This document shows positions 39,357 through 52,927 of a stretch of DNA of 64,000 bases, in pieces. The translations under genes were made by a program, and so were the position numbers. The notes below the pieces were generated by a model. The model was not told the origin of the DNA. It searched no databases and worked only from the letters and a program-made list of their open reading frames with translations. The DNA is from Brachypodius melanocephalos (lineage: Eukaryota; Chordata; Aves; Passeriformes; Pycnonotidae): the NCBI GenBank assembly GCA_013398615.1, contig VZSR01001685.1:47675657-47739656 (forward strand). The letters are read 5' to 3'. Numbering within the stretch: position 1 is the first letter of the stretch; every line of letters starts with the position of its first letter.

Positions 39357-40176
39357 CACAGAATTGGAATGGTTTGGGTTAGAAGAGACTTTTAAAGGTC
39401 ATCTAGTCCAACCCCCTGCCATGGGCAGGGACATTTTCGACTCAATCAGCTTGCTCAGACTTGGCCCTGAATGCTAGTGTATAAGACATTTACCACCTCC
39501 CCAGGCAACCTGTGCTGATGTTTCATTATTCTCATTGCAAAACACTCCTTCCTTACTCTAAATCTGGCCTGTTTTAGCTAAGACCATTGCCTCCTGTGCT
39601 AGTGCAACAAGCCCATGTTGAAAGCCTGGCCCCCTCTGCCTTACAAATTCTCTCTGGGTACTGGAAGGTGCTCTAAGGTCTCCCTAGGGCCTTCTCCAGG
39701 CTGAATGACCCCAGGTCTTTCCACATGCCATTGAAGAAAAAGTGCTTCATCCCTCTGATGGTTTTTGTGGGCCTCTTCCGGACTCAGTCCAACAGGTCCA
39801 TGTCTTTACTGTGCTGAAGACTCCTGAGGTGGACACAGTATTTACTCCACATGAGATCTCATGAGAGCAGAGCAGAGGGGCAGAACCACTTCTCTCAACC
39901 TTCTGGCCCTGCTGTTGGGGATGCAGCCCAGGACATATTGGCTCTGAGATGCATCAATGTGCAATGAGCACATTCATGGCTCATGTCAAGCTTCTCATCC
40001 ACCAACATCCCCAAGACTTTCTCCTCAGGGCTGCTCTGAACCCCTCCATCCCCCAATCTGCATTGATACCAAGGCTTGCCTGGACCCAGGTTCCAGACCT
40101 TGCCCTTGTCATTGCTGAACCTCATGCTGCTCTGGGCAGCAACATCCTCAGACACTGTGCTGCCCTCCACATGCAA
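39357..40176 (-). mobile_element. CR1 LINE, 5'-truncated, with ORF2 C-terminus
   Basis: This is the longest CR1 copy in the window, about 820 bp, lying on the minus strand with its 3' end at 39357. The plus strand shows the reverse-complement landmarks in order: GGTCATCTAGTCCAACCCCC, CTTCTCCAGGCTGAATGACC, CTCGG/CTCAGTCCAACAGGTCCATG, AGAGCAGAGCAGAGGGGCAG, ATGCAGCCCAGGACA, CTTCTCATCCACCAACATCC and CCTCAGGGCTGCTCTG. Translated on the minus strand (39895-40176) it gives the conserved end of the CR1 reverse-transcriptase ORF: RFSNDKGKVWNLGPG, then YQCRLGDGG, SSPEEKVLGMLVDEKLDMS. The normal stop-side portion is disrupted and everything 5' of this point is missing, so the copy is dead. Confidence 0.95.
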
Positions 40177-42672
40177 GCTATTGGGAACCCAGCAGGAGAC
40201 CTTCCACTGCCTGATTAGATGTACTGAATTGCTTCTTGGTCAGCCAAAATGGTCAAAAAAACACCCCCACAGGACTGGCACTGGCAGAGGCATCTCCCAC
40301 TACAGACCTGGCTTGCTCTCACTGCCCAGAGCTGCTAACTGCTGACTACAGCATCCCTGACACCTCCTACACTGACCTTAGACTCAAGGAATTCAATACC
40401 ATGAGGACAGGACCCCAGGAGATGCGATGGGATGTAGAGACAGCCTTGTCACTGACCAAGCCTGGCAGGCTGGAGAAGTGTTGGGGGTGGGGAAGCATAA
40501 AACACCTTTCCAAAACCACATAGGAGGTGCCGGACTGCCTCAGTCAGCACAAGGGTGGAGGAATCAAACCCACAGCAGATAAGGTGGAGCTTGGCGGGCT
40601 GGAGGCAAGTAGGAAGCTGTGGTGTAGTGGGAAGTTGGTTGTGTTACATTATTTAAGTTCTTGCTGCACCTTTACTCTTCATTTTTTCATGAAGCATGCT
40701 GAATTACATGTAGGCAATTAAGATCAGAAAAAAGCAAAGCCAACAAAATAGCTACAAAAAGTCAGTTTACACAGTATTTTAAATACAAACAGGAATGACT
40801 ATAAGTAGAAACCCTGAACGACATCTGCCAGCAGAAAAAAAATCCCACTTTCATGCAGCAATACCCATCAAATTCCGTTTCGTGCAGATCAGTATCAACA
40901 ATTCCATTTTTATAGTATTCTCACAAAATAAAGAAAACAGTGCTGGCACGGAAAAGTAACCACACAATAAATACAGCACTACCTTTATACAGAATTGTAC
41001 AATTCCATACTAAACAAGACTAACAGGGTAAGTCCAGCTCTGTTTGAAAATTACAGTAGTTGTTAATCAACAAGTATTTTCCTCCTGCCCTTCTCTCCCT
41101 GTAGTTGTAGCACAGTTAGCATCACACAAACAAAAGAGGGAAAAGTTGTTTCTTTTCCATTCGAAGGTTAACCTGTTTCTCCTGCAGAACACAGTAGCAA
41201 AAAAACCCCCACAAACTTTCCAATTGAAGCTTAACCCAGTCACAAAATTTGGATTTGCAGAGCAGAAATGCAAACAAGTTGAGTGATGCCAATATGTAGG
41301 TGATGAGCGGTTCGATTAGAGCCCACATCAGCAGCTTTAAAAAAATCACCTTCCACCCTGAAAAGTGATATATGAATAATCATTCAGCATCCTTTATAAA
41401 GATTACCACAGAAAGACATGAGATCCTGACTTAGGACTACCTCAGAAACAGCTCTCAAGGTACACGATTTTGTATTTGGTGGCCTTTAATAACAAAAGGT
41501 GATTGGCTTTCCTCACTCTCTATTCTTCATTGCAAAAAAAAATCTTACAATCAGTATGACAACCAGCACTACCACTAACTTAAAATACATTCATTTTCAG
41601 CAGTGATACAAGAATAAGTACAGACATGCTCCTATTTTTACAGAAGTTATAAACTCAAGCATTACTTAAAGCTGAATATTCTAATTTTAATAGAATTTCT
41701 CATGGAATATCTTTTCTTTGTCTCCACACTTGCTAAAATCCAAAGACAAAGAAAAGCCCTGAATTTTCTCTTTAAAAGGTTAAAGGACCTTGACACTTTG
41801 CACAGCCTATTACCCATTACACTCACATGTATTAAATGCAAATGGAGTTTTTTTGCAATGTATAAACACCCCAAGTGATTCACACCAAGGGCTCACCTAG
41901 TCCTACAGCAGGTATTTAGGGAAATACCCTTGGGACCACTTCAGAGTTAGTGCAGAGACTGCAGAGACTACAGGTTACCCCTGCACATTTGATATGAACA
42001 TCTTCTGTCTCTCCAATTAATAGTGACAGCAAGTGCCACAACTCAGTTAGGTATTGTGTGAGGGGAGGACGAAAAAAGAGCCTGATTTATTTTGCAGATA
42101 TTGCCTGATAACTGGGTGCCAACTTCCACCGCTGTGAAGAAGTTTCTGATTCTGTCAGCCTGTGCTATGTCATTTATTTAACATACTTTTACCACACTGC
42201 CTTTCAATTTCCTTAAAACTGAGGTCTCAGGTATTCAGTTTAGTAATCCACATTTACATTCTAAGATTTCCAATTACCTTATACATTAGCTTGGTCTATG
42301 ACCAACTTTTACAAAAAGCAAACATGCATGTTAGCTTGCTAGCCAGGAAACTAGGTCAACCATTTACTGACATCCATGCAGACTCAATCTCTGCAAACAA
42401 GCAGAAAAAGACAGTGACGGTATGGTCGGGTTTTGTTTGGTTCATTTGGACTCTTCAACCTTTATTAGAACAAGGCTGATCTACACAAGCTTCATGGAAT
42501 TTCTTTAGTCTATTCTTAAAGCCTTAGATGACTGCATTCTTTTAAATGGCACCTGAACAGATCATTATTCCAACACTGAACCCACAAGGTCGCAGCTTTA
42601 ACAAAGTCCATCTTCTGCCACTCGTTCTCCTTCCATCTCTGCTTCCCTGAAGGTCTCTCCTTTTTCACTTAC

Positions 42673-42722
42673 CCTGTAGCTCAAATTGGAGTTAAAGTAA
42701 TACCATGAAGAAAGTATCTTTC
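42673..42722 (-). CDS. Candidate 50-nt exon, unrecognised protein
   Basis: On the minus strand an acceptor region with a pyrimidine tract (CCACTTTTTCTAGTGTAG, then TCCCAG) is followed by 50 nt and a consensus donor, AGG|GTAAGTGA. One frame is open and reads KILSSWYYFNSNLSYR, ending in phase 0. An alternative acceptor 13 bases upstream extends the same frame. With the shorter acceptor the exon joins in phase to the candidate at 46.5 kb. The peptide is not one I recognise. Confidence 0.22.
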
Positions 42723-43433
42723 CTGGGACTACAGACTACACTAGAAAAAGTGGAATAAAGACATCTTCTGTTCCTTAGCTAGCATACTATTTTTAGACAA
42801 AGAAAACTACCATAAACCAAGTTTAATATTTACAATCACCACTTTGGTTTCTAAATTTGTATTGAATACAAATTTATTTTGGAACAAATGACAGGAATAA
42901 TCATATTCAGACCTCTTAAGTGACAAAATGATTAAAGTATCTATAAAAACGGAGAACCAGTAGTATTATCATCCTCCTATCCACACTTCTCCTGTTTGCA
43001 CACAAGTGTCAGCAAACCTGAATACACCACCTCAAACTCCCCTCTCACACCAGCAAAGACACAGAAAAAGAACAAAAGCATTTTGTTTCCACAACTGAAA
43101 AACAGGGGGCAGGAAGAATGGGATTTGATACCCCTTTAGACTGAAATTATTTAAATGAGGGGGTAGGTTACTTTTGTTGTAGTGACACACAAGATGTCAT
43201 TACATGCAGTGTCTTTTTTCCACAAAGCCAGAACACTCACACTGCCATGCTCTCCCTGCCTGTCATGAAGAGCACAGCAGTTCTACACTTATTTAGCACC
43301 CTACAGAGCCCTCTGCAAAGGTCTGCTGTAAGTTCAGAACAGGAGAGCAGCCTTCATTTCATGTTTCCTTCCTTCTGCAAGGCTGAGTCACATCCTTAGG
43401 TCTCCTTTTAGAAAACTAAAAAACCATGGTAGA

Positions 43434-43471
43434 AGCAAAAAAAGAAAAAAAAAAAAGAAAAAAGAAAAAAA
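43434..43471. repeat. A-rich low-complexity tract
   Basis: Runs of A interrupted by single G residues. Confidence 0.85.
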
Positions 43472-44273
43472 CTTAACAAAACCCCTTTAACAGAAAAGCC
43501 TTGCATTCAGGGGAAGATACAGAACTGCCAAAGGCCACAGTTCAATTCTTTGGCTCATCTTCTGCTGCGTCAGACAAGAGAACTGCACACCTTTTTTTCC
43601 TGTTAGAAGCAAAACCTGATGCTCTTCACAGCCAGACGACTTTGTCAAAGGATTTCCAAGATAAATGAAAGGCGTTAACATTTATGAGTGAATAATGCAG
43701 ACAAATTCCTCATTTGGAATACAAATTACTCTATTTACTGCACTTAAAAAAAAAAAGAAAACCCAAACCCAAGCACCCTCACATGGGAGAAAGCAGACAG
43801 TTTATTCAGCCATAAAGACAAAGCCCTTTTATACAGCAAGTTCAAAAGTATAAAATTAAGATCTGTATTTATTTCCTTTGGTCTCTTTATCACTTTAAAT
43901 AAAATATTTTAAGCCATGACTACCAGAGATGAAACAGTTCTTGTTTTACTTCCTCTGTTCCACCAACAGCAACACCATTGGGCTAACATGGGTAAGTTCA
44001 TTGGTTAAAACTACTACAAGCCCACAAGTTGTTTGTTTGAAGTCTGGACCAGTTTCACAAGCCTGTTTTGTGTGGCCCAACCAGTACACAGGCTGGAGCA
44101 AGCAGAACTGTGAACTTAAGTTAGTCCAAGCTGTAGATGACTACTTCTATTTATGCAATAAGACAACTACAGTTCATTTCATCACACCGAAACAGATGGA
44201 CCTTTTCAAACCACTTACCCTGCACACCTGTATGACCAGAACAATTAAGCAACTGGGATTAGAGCATCACACT

Positions 44274-44297
44274 CAACAACAACAACAACAACAAAAA
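44274..44297. repeat. (CAA)n microsatellite
   Basis: About six tandem CAA units end in a short A run. Confidence 0.85.
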
Positions 44298-45571
44298 ATT
44301 AAATAATATCTCAGATCAGCTGGTACAGCTGTTTCTATTGCATACTCCATCTATTGAATTCTGAAAAAAGTACTTGCATATCCCCCAGTATTTCATATCA
44401 TGTGTTTAAATATATATTTTATATTGATGTATTACAAATAACAGGTTTACAAGTATTATGCAATAGAATATGCATTTCTATCATAACTTTCCAGTGAGTC
44501 AGAAGCTGGGCCATGAGACAAATGCAAATATAATCATTTTCTTATAAATATGATAAGCAGATAGAACTGATCCCCTATTACCAGGCAAATAGGCTAGAGA
44601 ACACATTTCCATCCTTTCTGTTCTGGGTAAGTCAAAGGTACTGATATTACTGTTTCAATCTTTGTATGTGCTGCAGTTTTCTATAAACACAAGTGAGATA
44701 AAATACATGTAGGTCAATACAAAGAGGTGCAAGTCTCATTAAGATGGGATAGTTCTGGGGCTGAACCTTCGCAAGTGTTTTCTAAAATAATTTCTTTGAA
44801 GTGTAGCTAGCTATTAAAACAACAACGCAGCATGTTTAAAAACCATGACGATAATATTTCTATTTAAAGATTAAAACAGTCCCACTTCATAAGGTACAGA
44901 GAGTCAACGACTTGGCACAGGTACTATAGGCAAAAGAGGAACTAATCACTAAGTTTCCAGGCTGAGGACACGGCCACTGTGCAAAGACAAATTTCCCCTA
45001 CAGGCTTCCTTTAGTAAGAAATCTACAAAATTTGAAGGGGAAAGGATATCGACTCCACCTGTCTAAGGAAAAAAACCTACCCTTTTCAAACTTGTTCAAG
45101 AAAAATGACAAAAAACAAGACAGATTTTCAGAATTACTACCATACAACTAAGAAATGCATAAATGTATTTCGCTGTAAAATCTCAGGCAGTAGATGCTGA
45201 ATTTAGTTCTTTTGAAATGATACTTGAAAAATTTGAAGTATTGACCTTGAAGATCAGTTTTACTGCAAAAGTAAGATTTTTTTTTTCCTGGAAGCTCTGC
45301 TTTGGAAAATAGTGTCTCATGGCTCCTCACAAAGAAGAAAAGTTTGCTTCTGCACTATAAACTTTACCCAGACCCAGAAGGAGTATTTGTCCGAAATGCA
45401 AACCAGACTACTACAGTCTGCCCCAATTACAAGCACTGAGAAACCCCGAGAACCAGCAAAAAGGAAGAAAGAAAAAAAAAACCAGAAAGAAAGGAAGCCA
45501 TGTCCTATTCAACAAGCCATCCCCAATTCCAAAGCACAGTTCAAAGAAAACCTCTCTGGACTCCTGGCCTG

Positions 45572-45681
45572 ACTGGCCCTGCATTCAGAACTGATAAACA
45601 GGCTCTCCATCAGGAGCAGGGAGCTTGCATTAGGTGATCTTTAAGGTCCTTTCCAACCCAAACCATTCTGTGATTCTATGA
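45572..45681 (+). mobile_element. CR1 LINE 3' terminal fragment
   Basis: The last 50 bp (GATCTTTAAGGTCC, TTTCCAACCCAAACC, ATTCTGTGATTCTATG) are the canonical CR1 3' end with its octamer tail intact. The upstream 60 bp are more diverged and the 5' limit is approximate. Confidence 0.9.
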
Positions 45682-46460
45682 AAAAAAAGGAAAGTTCAAA
45701 CACAAAATTCAAACAACTTCCTTTCCAGGCAGTTCTAGTCTCAGCTTTGCAGAGATGATTACAAATATTAATGACACTAAACGAAAGAAGCAGTAGGACA
45801 ACAACCAGAACTACTGTACTACTCAAATAGACTCTACTAGTAGCTCTTTTTAGTTACTCTAAACTTTCTGGTTTAGGAGCATTCAGGGGAAGCATAAAGC
45901 ACACAAAAGTATGGCTGGTAAGAGCAAAAGAAAACACAAAGAATGCTATCTATGTCAGATATTTCCTGAAGTACAAGCAAGAAGAGCCTTTTACGTAAGT
46001 GCTAAATAAAAGATAAGGGAGGACAGAGCAGTGAGAGTGAAACTATCTGAGCAGATGTAAAACAAGAGCCTGAACCCCATCTTCCAGTTACTTCTATTAC
46101 AGCACTGCAGGCAGGACACAGCCTCCACATTTCCGCTACGAGCCAGTCCTGCAACAGCAGCCTCAGCAATTTGTGAAGCAGAGCACAGCTGACAGCAGTA
46201 AGGCACAGATGATGTTACACACAAAAAACGCCTGATAAGACAGAAAATACTTTTAGAGGTGTCCTCCTTCAGTGAAGGGCAGCAGATGAAGTGTAGAAAT
46301 TCATACTCTGGGACTGCCTAAGGCAAGGGGAAAAAAGAATACCTTAAATAAACCAGGTTTAAATCAAGCTAAAAACTACACGCAAGCACTTCAAAGATTT
46401 AGGGTATTTATAAAGCCCTATGATGACTGCTCAGACATATCTAACAAGGCTTTCACTCAC

Positions 46461-46539
46461 TGTCTTCAATTTTTTGCTGTCTCTGGACTTCCAAAAAGTT
46501 GTAGCATAAGCTAGAACACTGTCCTTGAAAAGAGACATG
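46461..46539 (-). CDS. Candidate 58- or 79-nt exon, unrecognised protein
   Basis: The donor ACA|GTGAGTG is close to consensus. Two acceptors are possible: GGTACTTCAG|CATG, giving an exon up to 46539, and TTTTCAAGGACAG|TGTT, giving one up to 46518. Two frames are open. The frame compatible with the candidates on either side reads CSSLCYNFLEVQRQQKIED from the shorter acceptor and ends with one extra base. The other frame (VLAYATTFWKSRDSKKLK) is equally open, so the frame is not settled by this exon alone. Confidence 0.2.
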
Positions 46540-48436
46540 CTGAAGTACCAACATAAAATAGCTTATCTTTCTTATGATTAAGTTATGAAGTAATATCTTG
46601 AACTGTGAAATGAAATTTGTGCTTGTTTACAACACATGACAAAAACAAAACACCAATCCTTTTGCAGAGAACATTTTGCCAAGAAAATACATTTTGTTGT
46701 TTTTTTTGTTGGGCTTTTTTTTTTTTTCTTTCCAAACACTGATTCAGAACCAGGAAATAGACCACAGCACAGCAATTGTCCTTTTAATTTTAAAGAAAGC
46801 CTTTGACTTTCACCTTTTTTTTTTTAACATACTAAAATACTAAGACCAAAGATGACATGTTCTCTGAGGAAGTAAAAGCTATGTAACTGTGGAAGCGAAA
46901 CACAAATTACTGGAACTTAGTAAGTGATTTTTAGTTCCTGTACTGAAGCTATGGCATAAAAATCAAAACCACGAAATTATGCTGTGCTGAACCATTCTTG
47001 CAGTGTTCTAAATCCAACACACTGTGAGAAATCAAACATTATTGTACACAGCATTTTTTATTTCCTGAAAACTGTCAGCAACACACAGTGCCCTGATGAG
47101 AGAGTGAGTGCATGCCTGTCCACTTGTAGGGAGGACCTGCCCCCAACAGATGCAACACAAGCATAAGCAAAGGATGTATCATTTGCACACCAAAATAGGC
47201 ACTTAAAGTCACTGAAGCATTTTGACCAGTAATTAAAATACTAGTTTCCTAAAAATACGTGTGAGTTCTACATCAGCTCAAATTTGCTTTGGATATAAAT
47301 TGCCCTGCTTGAGTAGTGTCTTGAGACACAATCCAGCTGACTACCTGCACAGTGTGCAGACACACCGAGCACATGGGTGCACGTGTGGTGCTACAGATCT
47401 ATACACACACAAAAATCTCTACACACGGAGAGCAACCAAGATACAAACTATACCACTTTATTGCATCCATCCTCTGGAGATAGGTGGCTTTTGATTAAGT
47501 TTTTTTCCTTACGTTGGTTGCTTTTCCCCCCTTTTTAAGTAGAGTTTTATCATGACTGCACTTCCTTTTCTTTTTAGTGCTGCTACTCCAGCTCTCTCCT
47601 GACTCACCCACACGTAGCTGTGCTTCAGCATGTTGCAGTTCGTGTTCTTTTATAAAGTGTCACTACAATTCTTACTTGAACTGAAGAAACTTAAATTGAA
47701 TAAATCCACCCACAGAGGTAAAGGTAGGCAGAGCTGACAGATCACATAACTAAACACACAAAAAAGCCTACATAAGGCCAGAAACAGCACCTGAGATTCT
47801 AATTGTTTAAAATCTTTGTTTATGTGTCCTTTCCACATGAAAGTACCTCAAGTTTGAACACCAATCTTTGTCACATTCCCAATATCACGTCAGAAGCCAG
47901 ATGTGCTTCTGAGAAACCCAGACTGACTCTTGAGATCAAAAGCTCTCCCATGATCATTCCCTTCTCTAACTTAATACTTAAGAGAGATTTGCTACCAATG
48001 AATGCCACACTTTCCAGAGAGAGAAAGTTTCCACCAAATTTATTCTATAGCAGAAGTATTTCTTGCCCTCCAGGCCAAAAAGCTGATCAGCCAAATATCA
48101 ACTGAAAGTAAGTCAACATAGCAGATCTGGTAAAAAAAGGCAAAACACCACAGCTCTATCAGCAGTAGCTACTGGGCTTTACCCAGGAATAAACACTTTT
48201 TCCTTTTTTTAAAGAAAAAAAATACATAATTTTCTAACCAGAATAAACTTAATTAATAGTATTTCTATTTAGAAAAGAGGCTTCCAAGAAAACTGAGTGA
48301 TGAGCATGATTCAAATTAAAATAAACTAAAAGCACTAAAACACACACACACGCCATCAAAACCCCCAAGAGGGTAGCAAAAGGTTTTTTACCACTGCTTC
48401 TACCTACTGAAGAAACAGCAACTTTATACTTCTTAC

Positions 48437-48458
48437 CTTGGTTGATACAGATTCATTT
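48437..48458 (-). CDS. Candidate 22-nt microexon
   Basis: The acceptor is excellent (GGCTTCTTGAGTTTCTCTGTAG) and the donor is consensus (CCAAG|GTAAGAAG), with only 22 nt between. In phase with the 53.0-kb candidate it would read NESVSTK after a shared codon and end in phase 0. An ATG inside the 22 nt offers a different frame. Very short exons need independent support. Confidence 0.18.
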
Positions 48459-51250
48459 CTACAGAGAAACTCAAGAAGCCACAAGGGTCTCCAAAATCAG
48501 AAAGAACTTATGGGTGCAGTCGCAACAGAAGAACAGATTTGTCAAATTAAACAGATAAGCTGAGCAATATGGACAACTGAGAGATTCCCACCTGAAAAAG
48601 AAAAAACAGCTCATCCTTCGTTCCCTCACCATAAAGCCGAGAAAGGATTTCTTTGCCCACAATTCTGTTAATAAGGCTGCAACACCACTTCAACTTCTCC
48701 ATAACACATAAGCACCAAGTAGGTGTCTTTTCACAACATGTGCCAATTTGGCCCTAAAGCTGTGTGAACGCAGTACAGATAGGAATGCATCAACACCAAA
48801 CACTTAGAGGAGCTACTAACACCAGAGTAAAGTTCTCCAGAGTCACACAGTGCCGGAATTAACACTTCCTCATTTCTCTGAGCAAGCAACATAATTATGA
48901 AAAAAAGAAACGAGAAACAGCTTTGCCTCTCCGAATGGCCATGTCCTGCTGCTGCAATAACCAGCAATAACAACCTGGAGCACTGCCTTGTTCTCCAATT
49001 CGATTGGGGCAGCTACATGCCCAAAGAGACAACAAACACAAGAAAAAAGTGTAGGGTAGAATTCATTATTAAAAGAGAACTACAGTAAGAGAAAAGTAAC
49101 AAGTTCTATGGGGATGTGGCTGCAATATGTAAAGCAGTCTAAAAAGAGTCAGGTTACAGTCATTTCTAACCATGCAAAAGTAACTGAACTTCTCTTCTCC
49201 GTGCCTTTGCTCCTCGTGTAAAATAGGAAGCGAACGACTTCCTCATCTCACTAGACCATTCTGATAATAAATAACTTTACAGAAAGCAGCACCAGACTAT
49301 GCACAAGGAAATGAACTGCTTCTCTGGAGCAATCTAGCAAGAGCATGGCACAGTCTAAAGCAATGAAGACACACCATTGAACACTATGTTGATGGAACTA
49401 GCACCTGACACTCAGAGGGATGAAGCAAGGTACTAATGGAAGAAATGCCCTAAAATTATTAATGGCTGCTTGCTCTCTGCAACTTCTGGACTTTTGAGCA
49501 ATGCTTCAAAGCCAAACAGTACAAATTCTTAACCAGGAGAAGAGCACAGACAATTTATCCTCATAGTTACATAGCTCATGACCAGAATCAGAACTATTTG
49601 CTCACAACACTAATTTTTACCACTCAGAAATACATATTAAGCTAAAGTGGTGAAGACACATTGGCTACTAAGGGCAATAGACAAAATTCTGTTTATTTTA
49701 CTGTAGTCCCTCCCTTACAGATTTTCCAGCTCTACTTTTACCATCACAAGTTCCTTGTCCAACAGACCTTCTTTACAAAATCCTAGCTTCTACCCTTACT
49801 ACTCCTGTCCACCTTTCCCTGCCCACCAGCTCTCTTTTAGGCAATTTCTTTGTCCAGCATGTCCTCGTTTTCCTTGATGTCCCCAAGATGCTGGGCAAGA
49901 GGCAGCATTGTTCCTATACACTCCCTCAGTACTGACCAATACCCTCCACACAGCCTAAGAGCTTCATAACCCAACCTCTCTGCTAGTTTATCATCAACCT
50001 GGGCCTAACTCAGTCCCAGATTCTAATTAATATTCTTCCCTGCTTTCAAACCAAAGCAAGTTGCTCCTCCTCCTAGTTAATTTGCCATCTCTCCTCACCT
50101 CAGCTGTCCTCTCCATCCAAACCCATTTCTTCTTCCATGCTGCCTGCCTGGATACATGTTTATTAGAGCATGAGTTTTCATAGGAGTGTAATGGGGTCAA
50201 ACTGAGGCCCCTTCTGGACTAGGGACAGAGGAAAAACCAAAGCAAGAGGCATCAGCCCTGCAAAAACACTCTACTCTAAAGCACAGACACACTAGAGTTA
50301 TTTGAAGAGCTGTCAAATTTTAAGACTCCCATTACAACATCTGTTCCCAAGCTTCACTTTTGGCAGTTACTGAAGTCGTTTGACTGAAATTCCTTTGAAA
50401 ACCTGACACAATATTAACATCAATATTATGTCACACTCAAAATATTAGGTCTTAATCAATAGTCTCTTACACTGCCATTTACGAGACTCTACTGCCAGTC
50501 ATACCTACAGAGAGTTTCCTACTGGGACACAATTCTATCCCATGTTTATTAAGAAGCCAAAGTCACAGAATAATGGTTTCCCCATAAAAACCTTGAACAT
50601 TGCTAAAACCGTAAACTTCAGAAGAGATAAGAAAACAATTTGGGCTTTGTTATACTAGTTGAAAGTTCTTGTAGAATTGCCCTCAAAACCTCAAGGTTGG
50701 AGATATCAACTAGATTAGGCTATTCTGTTACTCCTGCTAAGAAATTAATTCAGTTCTGAACTCCGAGACGCAAAGGTAAAAACAGATAAAGCATTCAGTA
50801 TTTTAGTGCTTAGGAGAACATGACTTTAGTCAGTTATACATGAGAACAAGCAAAGTAGCCATAGCAAAAAATTTCAAAATCATCATTACAATTCAACTGC
50901 CTGTTCAGCTGACAAATCCACATCTCACTCAGAACCAGGAAATCTAAACTCTGAATCAATTAACTGCTTCATAAGCAATCCTTACACAATGCTTTCTCTT
51001 GTCTGTATGATTTTCATTTATATAAAAGGTCAGCAAATTTCTCTTCGAAATGAAGCCTCATGAAGCGTAGTGGTTACTTATTTCACTTCCATCTTTGAAG
51101 GGAACAGTTTCAAGTAACTGTATGTCTCAGCACATAAAAGGTGCAAATACGACAAGAAATAAACTGCCTTTTCATGCCCAGAATGCATTTTGCCTAAGAA
51201 TTTTCACTTTCAAGGACACTAAACAGAAAGATTTTGTTTAAACAACAACA

Positions 51251-51466
51251 AAGCCCCCAAAACAAAACAAAACAAAACCAAAAAAAAAAACTCCCCACAA
51301 CCCTGCTATGAATGTATTTCTTATTAATTCTTACAGTTTTCTTATTCCAGACTAACTGTGATAGAATTCAGAAAACTGTCTGGTTTTTGGTTGGGTGGTT
51401 GTTTTTTTGGTTTTTTCTTTTTTTGTTTTGTTTGTTTGTTTTTGTTGTTTTTTGTTGTTTTTTTAA
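51251..51466. repeat. AAAAC tract facing a GTTTT tract (inverted low-complexity pair)
   Basis: AAAACAAAACAAAACAAAACC at about 51259-51279, followed by an A10 run, is mirrored about 100 bp later by a TG/T-rich tract (51381-51466) rich in GTTTT and GTTTG. The two arms are largely complementary and could pair as a hairpin with a loop of about 100 nt. Confidence 0.6.
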
Positions 51467-52927
51467 TTCAGTAGAGGGTCAAACAGATTTGTACATCAGA
51501 GGCTGAAACAAACACCTTCGTTGTGCAACATAAGAAGGCAAGAAATCTGTTTCCGTGAGGACGTTACCCTCAAGACTGCTCTAATAAAAAGGAGAACGAG
51601 CCATCATCCAGTGCCACACCTGACTGGGAGAATATGCAATTAGATCCAACTTTTGAAGTTATTCAACTGCTACAGCCACTAGACACAAGAAACGGGGCTT
51701 TCCAGTCACCTAATTTACAACTAGGGCTCCTAGGAACTCATCTATTACCTTGAGTAGTACACCAGAAAAAGTTACTCACGCTAACACTCCATTTAATTTA
51801 ATCATCTAGTACTGAAGGAGAAGCAGAATTGCCTCATAGCTGAATTTAAGAGTCTTTTGAACTATGCCAGTTAAACAGAATTTGCTCACAGAACTGCCTC
51901 CTGCTACTGGGGAACATTTAAGCCCTGTAGTCTGAAGTAAAAAGTGCTTTTCAAAATGTATCTAGGACAGTGTTCTGCTATACATTCTTATATATAAAGT
52001 GATTACCAATACAAGATTTTTTTTTTTTTGCCTGGTGGACACCAATTTCAGGTAAAGCATTTGCTGATGGAATCAGCCTCCCAGATAAACATATTAACTG
52101 CCTACAGGATCAAGCTTTAGGTTTTGGTGTGGGTGGCAGACAGAAGGCCTGTTTTGCAAGGCATGCTATTTTTGTAGCTACAGCCACACCAAAGTGAATG
52201 CAGTCAAATCTCACAAGCTAAGCTGTCCCAGACCCAGTCACACTGTTTGCACAGGGACCGCCTGGGAATTCCAAGTGCTGTAGATATAAGCCAGAGAATC
52301 AGTCCAACACTTAGTAATCAAGACCACAAACCACACAGCATTTTCACTGAACAGGAGTAAAAGAATAAAAATATATCCTCCCATACAAACATTATTACAG
52401 AGAACTAGTTTTATACACTTGAAGATTGTATGTAAGTACAATCTCTTCATTTCAGAGATATACAGTTCTCAGTTTTTCCTACAGTCCCACAATGATTTCA
52501 TACAGTAGAAAAAAAAATGGCAGGTTTGGTCACTCAGATACCCTTCCCCAAATCTGCATCATCGGAATTTTAGGTTAGTGCAAAGAAAGCAAACAACTGC
52601 CTTCCCAAGACACACAAATTAGTCAATACGTGTCAAGGTACTAGAATCATAAAAATTCTTTTTCTACGTGCTGAAAAAGCAGTACTAAAGAACTTTCGAA
52701 GATAGTAAGTCTGGAACTAAAAATACTTTTACAAATCAATTACATGGACAGCATTAACACTGTCAGAGTTAACCAGAAATAAACTACTAAACATTTCATC
52801 AATAACACCACATTCAATAGCAACAGTAAATGAAGAGCACAGCATAACCAGACAATAAAGGTTGTAACAACAGATCTGAGTTCATAAACCACATATATAG
52901 ACTGAGTAGGACAGGGTCAGCCCTTAC

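Larger units (their letters stand above)
40177..45571. other. Non-coding stretch with GC-richer start
   Basis: The first 450 bp (to about 40.63 kb) are richer in GC than their surroundings and lie directly against the 5' end of the truncated CR1, but match no element I recognise. The remainder is AT-rich. It contains an A-rich tract at 43434-43471, a (CAA)n run at 44274-44297 and one candidate exon at 42673-42722. Confidence 0.5.

Noticed and set aside
44220..44253. Minus-strand exon-like segment with donor AGG|GTAAGTGG
   Set aside because: In the phase required by the neighbouring candidates it introduces a stop; it fits only if a different frame is chosen for the 46.5-kb segment.
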